From positions 2,118,667-2,182,666 of the forward strand of contig NZ_KB900626.1 in NCBI RefSeq assembly GCF_000379125.1: a DNA stretch of 64,000 bases. Reading direction: 5' to 3'. Made by a program: the position numbers and the translations under genes. This DNA comes from Methylosinus sp. LW4 (lineage in GTDB: Bacteria; Pseudomonadota; Alphaproteobacteria; Rhizobiales; Beijerinckiaceae). The notes beneath the pieces are model-generated. The model was not told the origin of the DNA and did not search any database. It worked only from the letters and a program-made list of their open reading frames with translations. Positions 55,398-64,000 of this stretch are shown piece by piece; position 1 is the stretch's first letter; each line of letters begins with the position of its first letter.

Positions 55398-56054
55398 TCA
55401 CGCCCGCTCGAACCAGGGCGTCAGCACCGGATAGCCCTCGCCGGCCAGCAGCGCGGCGGTCTCATAGAGCGGCAGGCCGACGACGGCCGAATAGGAGCCG
55501 ATGAGCCGCACCGCGAAAGCGCCCGCGAGCCCTTGAATCGCATAGCCGCCCGCCTTGCCGCGCCATTCGCCGGACGCGAGATAGGCGTCGATCTCGGTCG
55601 AGGATAGGCGCTTGAAGCGCAGGCGCGATTCGACCAGGCGACGGCGCTCGGCCCCGCGCGGGGTGATCAGCGTGACGCCCGTAAAAACCCTATGCTGGCG
55701 GCCGGAGAGCAGGCGCAGGCAATCCTCGGCCTGCTCTATGTCCTCGCATTTGGGCAGGATTCGCCGCCCCACGGCCACCACAGTGTCGGCCGCGAGCACA
55801 TAGCTGCCCTCGAGATGGGGCTGATAGGCCCTTATCTTTATGGCCGCGGCGGCCTTCTCGCCGGCGAGACGCTGGGCGAGGCTGCGCGGCAGCTCGTTGC
55901 GCTGCGGAGTCTCGTCTATGTCGGTCGGCAGCAGAGCGTCGGCGTCGAGGCCGATCTGCTGCAGCAGCTCGAGCCTGCGGGGCGAGGCAGAGGCCAGCAC
56001 CAGCTTGGGCCGCGTGTCGGTCGGGTGGGACGTCAAGACGATCGGCTCCGCCAT
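55398..56054 (-). CDS. maf: Maf-family nucleotide pyrophosphatase
   Basis: House-cleaning nucleoside triphosphate pyrophosphatase of 218 residues. The opening [18 protein letters not shown] is the Maf signature; [27 protein letters not shown] and [15 protein letters not shown] follow. The sequence type is YhdE/YceF-like; substrate choice (dTTP/UTP versus m7GTP) was not determined. It lies 9 bases downstream of infA on the same strand, the usual Hyphomicrobiales pairing. Confidence 0.94.
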   Translation of the reverse strand: MAEPIVLTSHPTDTRPKLVLASASPRRLELLQQIGLDADALLPTDIDETPQRNELPRSLAQRLAGEKAAAAIKIRAYQPHLEGSYVLAADTVVAVGRRILPKCEDIEQAEDCLRLLSGRQHRVFTGVTLITPRGAERRRLVESRLRFKRLSSTEIDAYLASGEWRGKAGGYAIQGLAGAFAVRLIGSYSAVVGLPLYETAALLAGEGYPVLTPWFERA

Positions 56055-56063
56055 AAATCGAAA

Positions 56064-56282
56064 TTATTTGAAACGATAGGTAATCCGCCCTTTGGTGAGG
56101 TCATAGGGCGTCATCTCCACGAGAACCTTGTCCCCGGTGAGCACACGGATGCGGTTCTTGCGCATCTTGCCGGCCGTATGGGCGATGATCTCGTGCTCGT
56201 TCTCGAGCTTGACCCGAAACATCGCGCTGGGCAGCAGCTCGGTGACGACTCCGGGAAACTCCAACAGTTCTTCCTTGGCCAT
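56064..56282 (-). CDS. infA: Translation initiation factor IF-1
   Basis: S1/OB-fold protein of 72 residues ([53 protein letters not shown]), full length. It binds the A site of the 30S subunit during initiation. AAGGAAC lies before the start. First gene of an infA-maf unit. Confidence 0.98.
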   Translation of the reverse strand: MAKEELLEFPGVVTELLPSAMFRVKLENEHEIIAHTAGKMRKNRIRVLTGDKVLVEMTPYDLTKGRITYRFK

Positions 56283-56328
56283 GTGGTTCCTTCTTCAGAG
56301 GCCGTTAGCGGACCTCGGATAGCGAAAG

Positions 56329-56347
56329 GCCCGCTTGCGAAGCGGGC
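56329..56347 (-). terminator. Probable terminator of the AI-2E-type permease gene
   Basis: Stem GCCCGCTT / AAGCGGGC with a 3-base loop, about 100 bases after the permease stop and before infA. Only a short T-stretch (CTTTC) follows, so it is weak. Confidence 0.5.
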
Positions 56348-56448
56348 GCTCATCAATATGGGATCGAAGCCGGGACGCGCAAATCCGCGCCGGACCCTAA
56401 TCGAGTACGGCCGATTTGTGAACCTCGCCTTTTGCTCCGTCGCGCGCT

Positions 56449-57618
56449 TCAGCGCTCCGGGGCGTGGACGATCGAGCCGGCGGCGGGCGGCTCGATCACG
56501 CGGGGCTCGGGAGCGGCCTCGCCCGCCGATGGGACGAGGGCGCCGCCCTTGCTGTCCCCTGCCCAGGCGCTGAGCAGCTCCCAGGCGACGGCGAGCACCA
56601 CTGGGCCGACGAAAAGGCCAATGATTCCATGCACCAGCACGCCGCCGATGACGCCGACGATAATGACCAGCAGCGGCGTCGTGAGCCCGCGCGCGATGAC
56701 GATGGGCTTCAGCACATTGTCGACCAGCGTCACCGTCAACATGCAGCAGGTGAAGAGCAGCGCCGGCAGCGTCTGCATCTCCGTCCAGGCCCAGATGATG
56801 GAGGGAACCACCACCATCAGCGGCCCGATCTGGACGATGGCGAGCACCAATATGCACAGGGTCAGCAGGCTCGCGCCCGGCGCGCCGGCGAGCTGCAGGC
56901 CGAGGCCGCCGATCGCCGCCTGCAGCAGCGACACGCCGATGACGCCCCGCGAGACGGTGCGGATCGTCGAGCCGGCGAGCTCGACGAAATGCTCGGCGCG
57001 TTTCGAATCGATGCGCGTCACCGCGGTCTTGATGGCGCGCACCAGCGCCGGCCCGGGCGCGAACAGAAAGCCGGCGATAATGACCGAGATCAGGAATTTG
57101 AACACGCCGGCGCCGGCGTTCTTGGTCGCGTCCAACGCGATCTCGCCATAGGGCTTGAGCTGCGGCAGCGCCTGCGCGAGCGCGCTGCGCAGATTGGTGG
57201 AGGCGAGTTCCCAGAATTCGTACGCCGATTCGCCGACGAAGGGCCAAGTGCGCAAGGTCTCGGGCGGCGGCGGCACCCAGACGCCGCCGGCGTCGATTCG
57301 ATCGGCGAGCGCGCGCAGGCCGTCGACGACGCCGAGGCCGAGCCAGGTCGCCGGCCCGATGACGAAGAGCAGGCCGAGAAAAGTGATGATCGTCGCCGCC
57401 AGCCGCCGGCGGCCGCCGAGCCGGACGCTCATCCATTCGAAGATGGGATAGAGCGCCACGGCGAGAATGGCGCTCCAGGTCACGATGGTGACGAAGGGCC
57501 GCACCAGCAGGAAGGACCAATAGGCGAGCGCGCCGAGCGCGCCGAGCCGGATGATCAGGTCGATGAGTGTCGCGTTGAGCCGCCGCCGGCCGGACGCTTC
57601 GCGCTGGTCCTCGATCAC
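56449..57618 (-). CDS. AI-2E family (PerM/YdiK-like) membrane permease
   Basis: A 389-residue inner-membrane protein with about eight hydrophobic segments: LGALAYWSFLLVRPFVTIVTW, AATIITFLGLLFVIGPATWL, FLISVIIAGFLFAPGP, then the conserved late block TLVDNVLKPIVIARGLTTPLLVIIVGVIGG and GIIGLFVGPVVLAVAWELL. The family was named for the autoinducer-2 exporter TqsA, but most members have other or unknown roles. The start is GTG at 57618 with GGGGATAG before it; the longer frame crosses the next gene and was rejected. Confidence 0.88.
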   Translation of the reverse strand: MIEDQREASGRRRLNATLIDLIIRLGALGALAYWSFLLVRPFVTIVTWSAILAVALYPIFEWMSVRLGGRRRLAATIITFLGLLFVIGPATWLGLGVVDGLRALADRIDAGGVWVPPPPETLRTWPFVGESAYEFWELASTNLRSALAQALPQLKPYGEIALDATKNAGAGVFKFLISVIIAGFLFAPGPALVRAIKTAVTRIDSKRAEHFVELAGSTIRTVSRGVIGVSLLQAAIGGLGLQLAGAPGASLLTLCILVLAIVQIGPLMVVVPSIIWAWTEMQTLPALLFTCCMLTVTLVDNVLKPIVIARGLTTPLLVIIVGVIGGVLVHGIIGLFVGPVVLAVAWELLSAWAGDSKGGALVPSAGEAAPEPRVIEPPAAGSIVHAPER

Positions 57619-57728
57619 CGAGCTATCCCCGAAATTTTTGTCGCGCCTCGGCTGCCGACGCGCCTCCCCCGCGACAACATAGCGCGGATCGCAAAAGGTT
57701 TCACTCCCGCAGCCGCGTTTCCGCCGCC

Positions 57729-58232
57729 CTATCGGCCCAATGCCATGGCGAGCCGCGCCGCGATCAGCCGCCCGAAGAGCCGCAGCGGGAAGCCGCGATA
57801 GCTCGGCGCGTCCTGCGGCAGCGGCAGCGCGGAGCGCCGGCGCGCGACCTTGGTTCGCATTTCTATGGGCGGCAGATCGCCGACATAGCGCAGCCGATAG
57901 GTGGAAACCCAGAAGCCCGGATCGAATTTCAGGAACATGCCCGTGCTGCAGCAGGAGGCGACCACTCTTCGGGTCGGCGAATCGGGCTTCAGCCGGTGAT
58001 CCTCGAGCAGATCCGCGCCCGCGACGCAGCGAAAACGGTCGTCGCGATAGGTGAGGTAAGGCGTGCCGCCGTCTGGATCGCGCAGGAGATGGGCATGGGG
58101 CAGAGATTCGATCCTGCGGCCGCCCTCCTGGCAATCGGAGCAATAGCAGACGGCGCTGACGATCGGCTCGCCGACCGCCTCGCAGCGCACGCGCCCGCAG
58201 GCGCAGGTGAAATCTCGGATGAGCGAAGCCAT
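57729..58232 (-). CDS. GFA-like zinc-binding protein
   Basis: A 167-residue protein with the cysteine pattern of the GFA (glutathione-dependent formaldehyde-activating enzyme-like) or CENP-V fold: CACGRVRCE, VCYCSDCQ, and a late SCCSTGMFLKFD. These would bind one or two zinc ions. The C-terminal 40 residues form an extra arginine-rich helix (GFPLRLFGRLIAARLAMAL). Family members are diverse and a formaldehyde role is not implied even in a possible methylotroph. It stands alone between the AI-2E permease and the TAXI gene. Confidence 0.7.
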   Translation of the reverse strand: MASLIRDFTCACGRVRCEAVGEPIVSAVCYCSDCQEGGRRIESLPHAHLLRDPDGGTPYLTYRDDRFRCVAGADLLEDHRLKPDSPTRRVVASCCSTGMFLKFDPGFWVSTYRLRYVGDLPPIEMRTKVARRRSALPLPQDAPSYRGFPLRLFGRLIAARLAMALGR

Positions 58233-58286
58233 GTCGGAAATCCTCTGCTCGAAACGGACGACATTATAGCGAGCCCGGCGCGCGGG

Positions 58287-59591
58287 TCATGCCGCCCGCA
58301 GCCCGTCCTTCCTACGTTCGATCGAGCGCCGCGCATGGTCTATGGCGAGCGACGAAACAGGATATTGATCCGCCGCCGTCTCGCCATCCGCGAGCTTGTT
58401 GACGCAATCGGCGACGAGCCCGCGAAATTCCGTCTCGATCCGCTCGAGGCCGGCGCTGTCGGCGGTCAGCGCCTCGTCGGCGAGGGTCAGCAGGCGGAAA
58501 ACGCGATTTTGGTCCTGCACGAGCCGCCGATTGTTCCATAGGCCGAGCAGCACGGCGACGAGCGAGCCCAAAAGGCTCAGCGGAATGCCGATGATGTAGA
58601 AATATTGCTGGAGCGAATCGAAAAAGCTCTGATCGCCGCTCGCGAGGTAGGCGGCGACGCCGGGATGGACCGGCAGCAGCGGATTCTGCGAATCGAGATC
58701 GGGCGCCTCGATCTGCGCGCCGCCCGGCGACAGGGCGGCGAGCTTGGCCTTGGTCTTGAAAATGGAGCGGCCGATCGCCCCGGCGACGACATTCAGCATA
58801 GAGAAAGGCGCGACCAGCCGATAGGTGACGGCGAGGCCCTTCACCGTATCGTCGGGCACGGGCGGATGCGCCTTGAAGGCGCCTTCGGGGATATCCACAG
58901 ATTCGAAGCCCGGAAAGCGCTTCACCAGCGCGTCCGCCTGATCCATCGGCAGGAGCTGGGGCGGGCTCTTCATCGCCTTGGCGATGGAGGCGACGACATC
59001 CACCGCCTGCCCCGGCCCGATCGGCCCGACCGCCAGCGCCGCCGCCGCGCGGCCCGCGCGCAAGGCCGGGCCGATCTCGCCGAGCGGCAGGACGAGGCGC
59101 TTCACGCTCGCCGCCGGAACGTCGAAATAGGCGAGGATTTCATCGAGCGCATGCTGATTTTCCGTCTGCAGCGCGCCCTCCGGCACGGCGATGGTCTTGC
59201 GGGCGAGGCCGGCGGCGTCCTTGATCGGCGAGCCGTGCGGCAGCACGATCGCCACCACGTCGCGGCGCAGAATGGCGATGGTCTGGCCATTGGAGGGCGC
59301 CGCGACATCGGTGCGCACAATGGCGAGATTGACCTTGCGCTCCTCGAGCGCCTTGGAGCTGGCCGTAAGATCGGCGACCGGGACCTCCTCCACGCGGAGG
59401 AAAGGATGCGTCCCCGAGACGACATGAATGAAGGTGGAGATGGCGCGCTGGGCCGGCGACGTCGCCGGGCCGGTGGTGATGCGCAAGGTCGCCCGCGGCG
59501 ACAGGTAATAAAAGAGCGACAGCGCCGCCGCGAGAGCGAACAGCAGAATCGCGACCCAGAAGATCAGGCGCGGCGCATGGCCTTTGGGCAT
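58287..59591 (-). CDS. Membrane-tethered TAXI-family solute-binding protein
   Basis: A 434-residue protein. Residues 12-30 form a membrane anchor ([20 protein letters not shown]), then a TAXI-type (TRAP-associated extracytoplasmic) binding domain: [47 protein letters not shown]-like block [18 protein letters not shown] second transmembrane helix ([20 protein letters not shown]) at about 345 is followed by an 80-residue helical cytoplasmic tail. No TRAP permease genes are near, so it may be a sensor or partner of a distant transporter. Ligand unknown. Confidence 0.82.
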   Translation of the reverse strand: MPKGHAPRLIFWVAILLFALAAALSLFYYLSPRATLRITTGPATSPAQRAISTFIHVVSGTHPFLRVEEVPVADLTASSKALEERKVNLAIVRTDVAAPSNGQTIAILRRDVVAIVLPHGSPIKDAAGLARKTIAVPEGALQTENQHALDEILAYFDVPAASVKRLVLPLGEIGPALRAGRAAAALAVGPIGPGQAVDVVASIAKAMKSPPQLLPMDQADALVKRFPGFESVDIPEGAFKAHPPVPDDTVKGLAVTYRLVAPFSMLNVVAGAIGRSIFKTKAKLAALSPGGAQIEAPDLDSQNPLLPVHPGVAAYLASGDQSFFDSLQQYFYIIGIPLSLLGSLVAVLLGLWNNRRLVQDQNRVFRLLTLADEALTADSAGLERIETEFRGLVADCVNKLADGETAADQYPVSSLAIDHARRSIERRKDGLRAA

Positions 59592-59681
59592 GGGGCCTCC
59601 TCCCTACGCGAGGAGAAATAGGCCGGCGCGCGCCACAGCCCACGGCCTCCGGGGCGATCGGGTGAACGCCGAATTGGGCGC

Positions 59682-59815
59682 CTCACCCTCCCCTTTAGGG
59701 GGAGGGTCGGCTGGCGAAGCCGGACGGGGTGGGGTTCCACGAAGAAGACTCGGCGGAAACACCCCCTCCCGATCGCCTTCGGCGCTCGACCTCCCCCCTC
59801 GAGGGGGAGGTAGAA
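59682..59815. repeat. Inverted pair of REP elements (family C)
   Basis: Copies at about 59682-59738 and 59760-59815 in opposite orientation, each with a CCTCCCC/GGGGAGG-type hairpin followed by a second hairpin (GGCTGGCGAAGCCGG or its counterpart) and GGGGTGGGG-like end. Most of the 310-base gap between the TAXI gene and uvrC is this pair. Unlike the other pairs it lies between divergent genes. Confidence 0.78.
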
Positions 59816-59901
59816 ACGCCTCTCCGGGAGCCTCTTCTCGCTCCATCGATACCCTTCACTCGCTCTTCCCAATCGCGCGCGCCGGGCATAAATCTCGCCG
59901 C

Positions 59902-61872
59902 ATGAGCGATACGCCCGACCTTCCCGAAACCCTCGATGAGGAAGAGGACCTCGCGGAGGAGGCCGAAGGCGCCGCTCCGCCCGAGCTCGCCGCCGACACG
60001 CCGGAGAGCGTCAAGCGCGGCGTCTCGGTCATCAAATCCTATTGGAAGAACGCGCCCAACGGGCCGGGCGTCTATCGCATGATCGCCGAGAATGGCGAGG
60101 TGCTCTATGTCGGCAAGGCCAAGAATGTCCGCAAGCGCATAGCGAGCTACACGCGCCTCGCCGGCCATGTGAACCGCATCGCGCGCATGATCTCGGCCAC
60201 CGCCTCGATGATGTTCATCTCGGTCGAGACCGAGACCGAAGCTCTGCTGCTCGAGACCAATCTCATCAAGCAGATGAAGCCGCGCTTCAACGTGCTGATG
60301 CGCGACGACAAGAGCTTTCCCTATATTCTCATCGCGCGCGATCATGACGCGCCACAGATCGCCAAGCATCGCGGCGCGCGCTCGCGCAAGGGCGATTATT
60401 TCGGCCCCTTCGCCAACGCCGGCGCGGTGGGGCGCGCGCTCAATGCGCTGCAGCGGGCGTTTCTGCTGCGCTCCTGCACCGATTCGTTCTACGAGAATCG
60501 CACGCGGCCCTGCCTGCTCTATCAGATCAAGCGCTGCGCCGGCCCTTGCACGGGCGAGATCTCGATCGCGGATTATTCCGTGCTGGTGCAGGAGGCGCAC
60601 GACTTCCTCACCGGCAAGAGCCGCTCCGTGCGCGAGCAGCTCGCGACCGAAATGACCGCAGCGGCCGAGAAGCTCGAGTTCGAGCGCGCCGCGCGGCTGC
60701 GCGACCGCATCTCCGCGCTGTCGCTCATTCAAGGCACGCAAGGGGTCAATCCGCGCAGCGTCGAGGAGGCCGACGTCTTCGCCATCGCCAAGGAGGCGGG
60801 CCGCTTCTGCATCGAGGCGTTTTTCTTCCGCGCGTTTCAGAATTGGGGCGATCGCGCCTATTTCCCGCGCGCCGATCAGAGTCTGTCGGAAGAAGAAGTG
60901 CTCGGCTCCTTCCTCGCGCAATTTTATGGCGAGCATCCGCCGGCGCCTCTGGTGCTGCTCTCCCATGCGATCGAGGATCGTGAGCTGTTGACGGAAGCGC
61001 TGTCGGACAAGCTCGGCCGCAAGGTGGAGATCGCGACGCCCCAGCGCGGCGAGAAGCGCGAGCTGGTCGAGCATGCGCAAACCAACGCCAAGCAGACGCT
61101 GACGCGCAAGCTCACCGAGGACGCCAGCCAGGAGAAGCTGCTCGTCGCGCTCGGAGAAATGTTCGGCATGGAGAAGCCGCCGCGCCGCGTCGAGGTCTAT
61201 GACAATTCCCATACGGGCGGCCAGCAGGCCATAGGCGCGATGATCGTCGCCGGGCCGACCGGCTTCATGAAGACGCATTACCGCACCTTCAACATAAAGA
61301 GCGCCGAGATCACGCCCGGCGACGATTACGGCATGATGCGGGAGGTGCTGGCGCGCCGCTTCGCCCGAATCGCGAAGGACGCAGAAAAGCCGGAGGAAGA
61401 GGCGCCGGACGCTTTTCCGTCGAAGCCCGATCTCGTGATTATCGACGGCGGCCGCGGACAATTCGACGCGGCGCGCGCCGTCGCGGCGGAGATCGGCCTC
61501 GAGGGCGTGACCATCGCCTCCATCGCCAAGGGCGCCGACCGCAACGCCGGCCGCGAGATGTTTTTCGTCGAGGGACGCGAGCCCTTCCGCCTGCCGCCGC
61601 ATGATCCGGCGCTCTATTTCGTGCAGCGCCTGCGCGACGAGGCGCATCGCTTCGCCATCGGCACGCATCGTGCGCGGCGCAAGAAGGAATTCGCCAAGAA
61701 CCCGCTCGACGAGATCGCGGGCGTGGGGCCCGCGCGCAAAAGGGCGCTGCTGCTCGCCTTCGGCACCGCCAAGGCGGTGGCCGGAGCCGCGCTCTGCGAC
61801 CTCGAGAATGTGCCGGGCGTGAACAAGGCGACGGCGCGGCTCGTCTTCGATCATTTCCAGCGCGGCGGCTGA
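59902..61872 (+). CDS. uvrC: Excinuclease ABC subunit C
   Basis: Nucleotide-excision repair endonuclease of 656 residues. An acidic N-terminal extension (about 45 residues, [12 protein letters not shown]) precedes the GIY-YIG nuclease ([24 protein letters not shown]), the Cys cluster region ([17 protein letters not shown]), the UVR motif ([15 protein letters not shown]), the RNase H-like nuclease ([34 protein letters not shown]) and a tandem helix-hairpin-helix at the end ([17 protein letters not shown]). First gene of the conserved uvrC-pgsA-moaD-moaE series. Confidence 0.97.
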   Translation: MSDTPDLPETLDEEEDLAEEAEGAAPPELAADTPESVKRGVSVIKSYWKNAPNGPGVYRMIAENGEVLYVGKAKNVRKRIASYTRLAGHVNRIARMISATASMMFISVETETEALLLETNLIKQMKPRFNVLMRDDKSFPYILIARDHDAPQIAKHRGARSRKGDYFGPFANAGAVGRALNALQRAFLLRSCTDSFYENRTRPCLLYQIKRCAGPCTGEISIADYSVLVQEAHDFLTGKSRSVREQLATEMTAAAEKLEFERAARLRDRISALSLIQGTQGVNPRSVEEADVFAIAKEAGRFCIEAFFFRAFQNWGDRAYFPRADQSLSEEEVLGSFLAQFYGEHPPAPLVLLSHAIEDRELLTEALSDKLGRKVEIATPQRGEKRELVEHAQTNAKQTLTRKLTEDASQEKLLVALGEMFGMEKPPRRVEVYDNSHTGGQQAIGAMIVAGPTGFMKTHYRTFNIKSAEITPGDDYGMMREVLARRFARIAKDAEKPEEEAPDAFPSKPDLVIIDGGRGQFDAARAVAAEIGLEGVTIASIAKGADRNAGREMFFVEGREPFRLPPHDPALYFVQRLRDEAHRFAIGTHRARRKKEFAKNPLDEIAGVGPARKRALLLAFGTAKAVAGAALCDLENVPGVNKATARLVFDHFQRGG

Positions 61873-62051
61873 GACGACGAGCGTCTAAAATTTGTGCGCG
61901 GCTCGGCGACGGTCTCGTCGGCGCTGACCGAGCGGCAAAATGCCGGTTTTGCCGAAGCTTCCCGCCGCTGCGCAGGAGATCGGACCGGCGGCGGAAGCGC
62001 GCGGCGGCGGCGAGGAGCCCGTCTCTTCTATTGACAAGGGAGGCGCTCGCC

Positions 62052-62672
62052 ATGTTCCTTCGCGGCATGACATCGACGGCCATTCCGCCGCGCCGCGGGC
62101 GCGCGCTCTCCCTGCCCAATATTCTGACCTATGGCCGGCTCGTCGCCGTGCCCGTGGTCGCGGGACTCTTGCAATGGCCCGACGAGCATTGGATGCGCTG
62201 GACGGCGCTCGGCGTCTTCACCGCCGCCGGCATCACCGATTTCTTCGACGGCTATCTCGCCCGCGCCTGGGCGCAGCAGTCGTCGCTCGGCGCCATGCTC
62301 GATCCCATAGCCGACAAGCTTCTCGTCGCCGCCACGCTGCTGATGGTGGTCGCCGACCAGACCATTTCCGGGCCGACGATCTGGGCGGCGCTCATCATCC
62401 TGTGCCGCGAGATTCTGGTCTCCGGCCTGCGCGAATATCTCGCAGAGCTGAAAGTGCCGCTGCCGGTCAGCGCCATCGCCAAATGGAAGACGACGCTGCA
62501 GCTCTTCGCGCTCGGCTTCTTCATCGCCGGCCGCGCCGGCGAGCTGGTGCTGCCCGGCACCGTCAATATCGGCAGCGTGCTGCTGTGGATCGCCGCGCTG
62601 CTGACGCTCTACACCGGCTATGACTATATGAGAGCCGGCTGGGCGCATTTCGGAACGGACGAGGCGCGATGA
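62052..62672 (+). CDS. pgsA: CDP-diacylglycerol-glycerol-3-phosphate 3-phosphatidyltransferase
   Basis: Membrane enzyme of 206 residues that makes phosphatidylglycerol phosphate. The CDP-alcohol phosphotransferase motif is intact: DFFDGYLARAWAQQSSLG followed by MLDPIADKLL (D-G-x2-A-R-x8-G-x3-D-x3-D). LSLPNILTYGRLVAVPVV at the N-terminus and REILVSGLREYLAEL complete the pattern. The ATG at 62052 has GGAGG seven bases upstream; a TTG at 62031 is in frame but less likely. It overlaps moaD by 4 bases. Confidence 0.95.
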   Translation: MFLRGMTSTAIPPRRGRALSLPNILTYGRLVAVPVVAGLLQWPDEHWMRWTALGVFTAAGITDFFDGYLARAWAQQSSLGAMLDPIADKLLVAATLLMVVADQTISGPTIWAALIILCREILVSGLREYLAELKVPLPVSAIAKWKTTLQLFALGFFIAGRAGELVLPGTVNIGSVLLWIAALLTLYTGYDYMRAGWAHFGTDEAR

Positions 62673-62920
62673 AGGCTCTCTATTTCGCCTGGGTGCGCGA
62701 GCGAATCGGCCGCGCCGAGGAGGAGCTCTCCCCTCCCCCAGAGGTCGAGACCGTCGGCGAGCTCATCGGCTGGCTGAAGTCGCGCGACGAGGCCTATGCT
62801 CTGGCGTTCGAGAACGCCGCCGTCATTCGCACGGCGATCGACAAGGCCCATGTGCGCCATGAGACGCCCATCGCCGGAGCGCGCGAGATCGCTTTTTTTC
62901 CGCCGATGACCGGAGGGTGA
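62669..62920 (+). CDS. moaD: Molybdopterin synthase small subunit
   Basis: Ubiquitin-fold sulfur carrier of 83 residues for molybdenum cofactor synthesis. It starts MKALYFAWVRERIGRAEEEL, has DEAYALAFENAAVIRTAID and ends in the essential Gly-Gly (EIAFFPPMTGG), which is thiocarboxylated. The start overlaps the pgsA stop by 4 bases (translational coupling). Its partner moaE lies 675 bases further on, separated by a hydrolase gene. Confidence 0.94.
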   Translation: MKALYFAWVRERIGRAEEELSPPPEVETVGELIGWLKSRDEAYALAFENAAVIRTAIDKAHVRHETPIAGAREIAFFPPMTGG

Positions 62921-63002
62921 GAGAGCGCCGCTCGACGCGCCGGCTCGCCGCCGGTCATGGGCAAATGGCAATTTCTCATGTGACGGCGCGTGGAGAATTA
63001 GG

Positions 63003-63575
63003 ATGCCTGTCAAAAGGAGCGTCGTTCTCTTTCATTCCATTCTCGGCCTTCGACGAGCAGAGCGCGAGATCGCCGACGCCTTCGAGCGCGAGGGCGCGTC
63101 CGTATTTCTTCCCGATCTCTTCGCCGGACGCGTGGCGAAAACCTATGAGGACGGATTTCGGGCGAAGGACGAAATCGGCGACGCGCTCATCCTCGAAAGA
63201 GCCGAGCGAGCGCTCGAGGACGCCCCGGCGGACGCCGTTCTGGCCGGAATATCTTTCGGAGCGTTTCTGGTCGGCCGCGTCTGGAAAAATCGTCCCCATA
63301 TGCCCGGAGCGCTTCTCATTTCGGGGGTGGCGCCATGGATGAAGCCGCCGAGATGCGGTCTTCCGGTCTCGGCCCATATCGCTCGGCCGGACCCTTTCGA
63401 CGACGAGAGCTTCTTTACGCAATGGGCCGCGGCGGCGGAAAACGCGGCTCTGCAATTGCATCGATACGACAATGCCGGACATTACTTCTTGGACCGCGAT
63501 CTTCCAGACTATGACGCCGCTGCGGCCGCGCTCTGCATGAAGCGATCGGTCGAATTTGTCCTCGGCCTTCCCTGA
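63003..63575 (+). CDS. Dienelactone hydrolase-family protein inserted between moaD and moaE
   Basis: Alpha/beta hydrolase of 190 residues resembling the dienelactone hydrolase family. The nucleophile elbow is LAGISFGAFLVG, with Ser rather than the Cys of classical dienelactone hydrolase. A possible Asp lies in ARPDPFDDE and the His in NAGHYFLDRD. The start VVLFHSILGLRRAEREIADAF is typical. GGAGAATTAGG precedes the ATG. Third-position GC appears lower than in its neighbours (for example many ATT, CTT and TTC-rich codons at the start), and an 82-base gap separates it from moaD, which fits acquisition by transfer. Substrate unknown. Confidence 0.8.
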   Translation: MPVKRSVVLFHSILGLRRAEREIADAFEREGASVFLPDLFAGRVAKTYEDGFRAKDEIGDALILERAERALEDAPADAVLAGISFGAFLVGRVWKNRPHMPGALLISGVAPWMKPPRCGLPVSAHIARPDPFDDESFFTQWAAAAENAALQLHRYDNAGHYFLDRDLPDYDAAAAALCMKRSVEFVLGLP

Positions 63576-63594
63576 TCCTCGGCGGCTGCTCGCT

Positions 63595-64000
63595 ATGCTC
63601 ACAATCCGCATCCAATCCGCCCCCTTCGATCCGGCGCATGAAGCCGCGCTGATCGAGGACGGCCGCCGCGACATTGGCGCGATCGTCTCCTTCACCGGCC
63701 TCTGCCGCGACGAGGACGGAACGCTCGCGGCGCTGGAGCTCGAGCATTATCCCGGCATGGCCGAGGAGGAGATCGCCCGCGTCGCCGAGGAGGCGCTCGC
63801 CCGCTGGCCGCTCTCGGCGCTCACGATCATCCATCGCCATGGGCGCATTCTGCCGGGCGAGCGAATCGTGCTCGTCATCACGGCCGCGCGCCATCGCGGC
63901 GAGGCCTTCGCCGCGGCGGAGTTTCTGATGGACTATCTGAAGACCAGAGCGCCCTTCTGGAAGAAGGAGCATCGCGCCGACGGCGGCGTCGGCGACTGGG
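63595..64000 (+). CDS. moaE: Molybdopterin synthase large subunit (3' end beyond window)
   Basis: Catalytic subunit that transfers two sulfurs to precursor Z to form molybdopterin. 135 codons are present, starting MLTIRIQSAPFDPAHEAALI. VSFTGLCRDEDG, LELEHYPGMAEEEI, IIHRHGRILPGERIVLV and KTRAPFWKKEHRADG (with the active-site Lys pair) are all intact. About 15 C-terminal residues should follow beyond the window. The ATG at 63595 lies 19 bases after the hydrolase stop. Confidence 0.96.
   Translation, partial: MLTIRIQSAPFDPAHEAALIEDGRRDIGAIVSFTGLCRDEDGTLAALELEHYPGMAEEEIARVAEEALARWPLSALTIIHRHGRILPGERIVLVITAARHRGEAFAAAEFLMDYLKTRAPFWKKEHRADGGVGDW

Noticed and set aside
57729..58232. Formaldehyde-detoxifying enzyme, hinting at methylotrophy
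   Set aside because: GFA-like proteins are a large mixed family and most do not act on formaldehyde; nothing in context supports that role.

Overview
The window looks like chromosome of a GC-rich alphaproteobacterium, most likely a Hyphomicrobiales (Rhizobiales) member. The evidence is a sdhC-sdhD-sdhA-sdhB operon, heme A synthase of the CtaA type, a FixJ-type regulator, a textbook CtrA box, poly-hydroxybutyrate genes and the uvrC-pgsA-moaD-moaE order. A MEDS-domain sensor kinase, a FadL-type outer-membrane channel and a large TonB-dependent receptor would fit a methylotroph or methanotroph (for example Methylocystaceae), but no methane, methanol or C1 pathway gene lies here, so that assignment is inference.

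Layout. 1-7.4 kb: thiC under a TPP riboswitch, a FadL-like channel, the Mrp/ApbC Fe-S carrier, a small glycine-rich membrane protein, tRNA-Pro(GGG), a MerR regulator and ctaA. 7.3-10 kb: a ParDE-like toxin-antitoxin pair, argC, and the rplM-rpsI operon. 10-15.8 kb: a bicupin oxalate decarboxylase-like protein, an exported transglutaminase-like peptidase, a decayed Uma2 endonuclease gene, ruvB, an exported chorismate-lyase-like protein and an exported trypsin-like protease, with paired REP elements at the gene ends. 15.8-21.8 kb: a heavy-metal RND efflux operon (adaptor, CzcA-type pump, TolC-type channel). 22-30 kb: porin, rarA, a ParA-family ATPase behind a CtrA box, a Gre factor, acuI-like reductase, Spy/LTXXQ protein, ispB and trmN6-like methyltransferase. 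30-37.4 kb: TonB-dependent receptor, hemW, an OmpA-domain membrane protein, rdgB-rph, and a Tat-exported superoxide dismutase. 37.5-45.3 kb: DUF2332 protein, EF-G-like GTPase, MEDS-PAS-PAS histidine kinase, phaA-phaB. 46-54 kb: SulP transporter, asd, sdhCDAB, and a FixJ-like regulator with a degenerate receiver. 54-64 kb: alr, maf, infA, AI-2E-type permease, GFA-like protein, TAXI binding protein, uvrC-pgsA-moaD, an inserted hydrolase, and moaE running off the end.

Most of the window is core metabolism and housekeeping. No phage, insertion sequence, CRISPR array or defence island was recognised. The most unusual items are: the FixJ-like protein (53.4-54.1 kb) that has lost the phosphoacceptor Asp, the acidic pair and the conserved Lys of its receiver; the perfect CtrA site in front of the ParA-like gene; inverted pairs of REP elements at convergent gene ends; and single genes wedged into otherwise conserved neighbourhoods (a hydrolase between moaD and moaE, an OmpA gene between rdgB and hemW). 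Where a start differs from the longest open frame, the choice was made by homology, ribosome-binding site or signal peptide and is stated.
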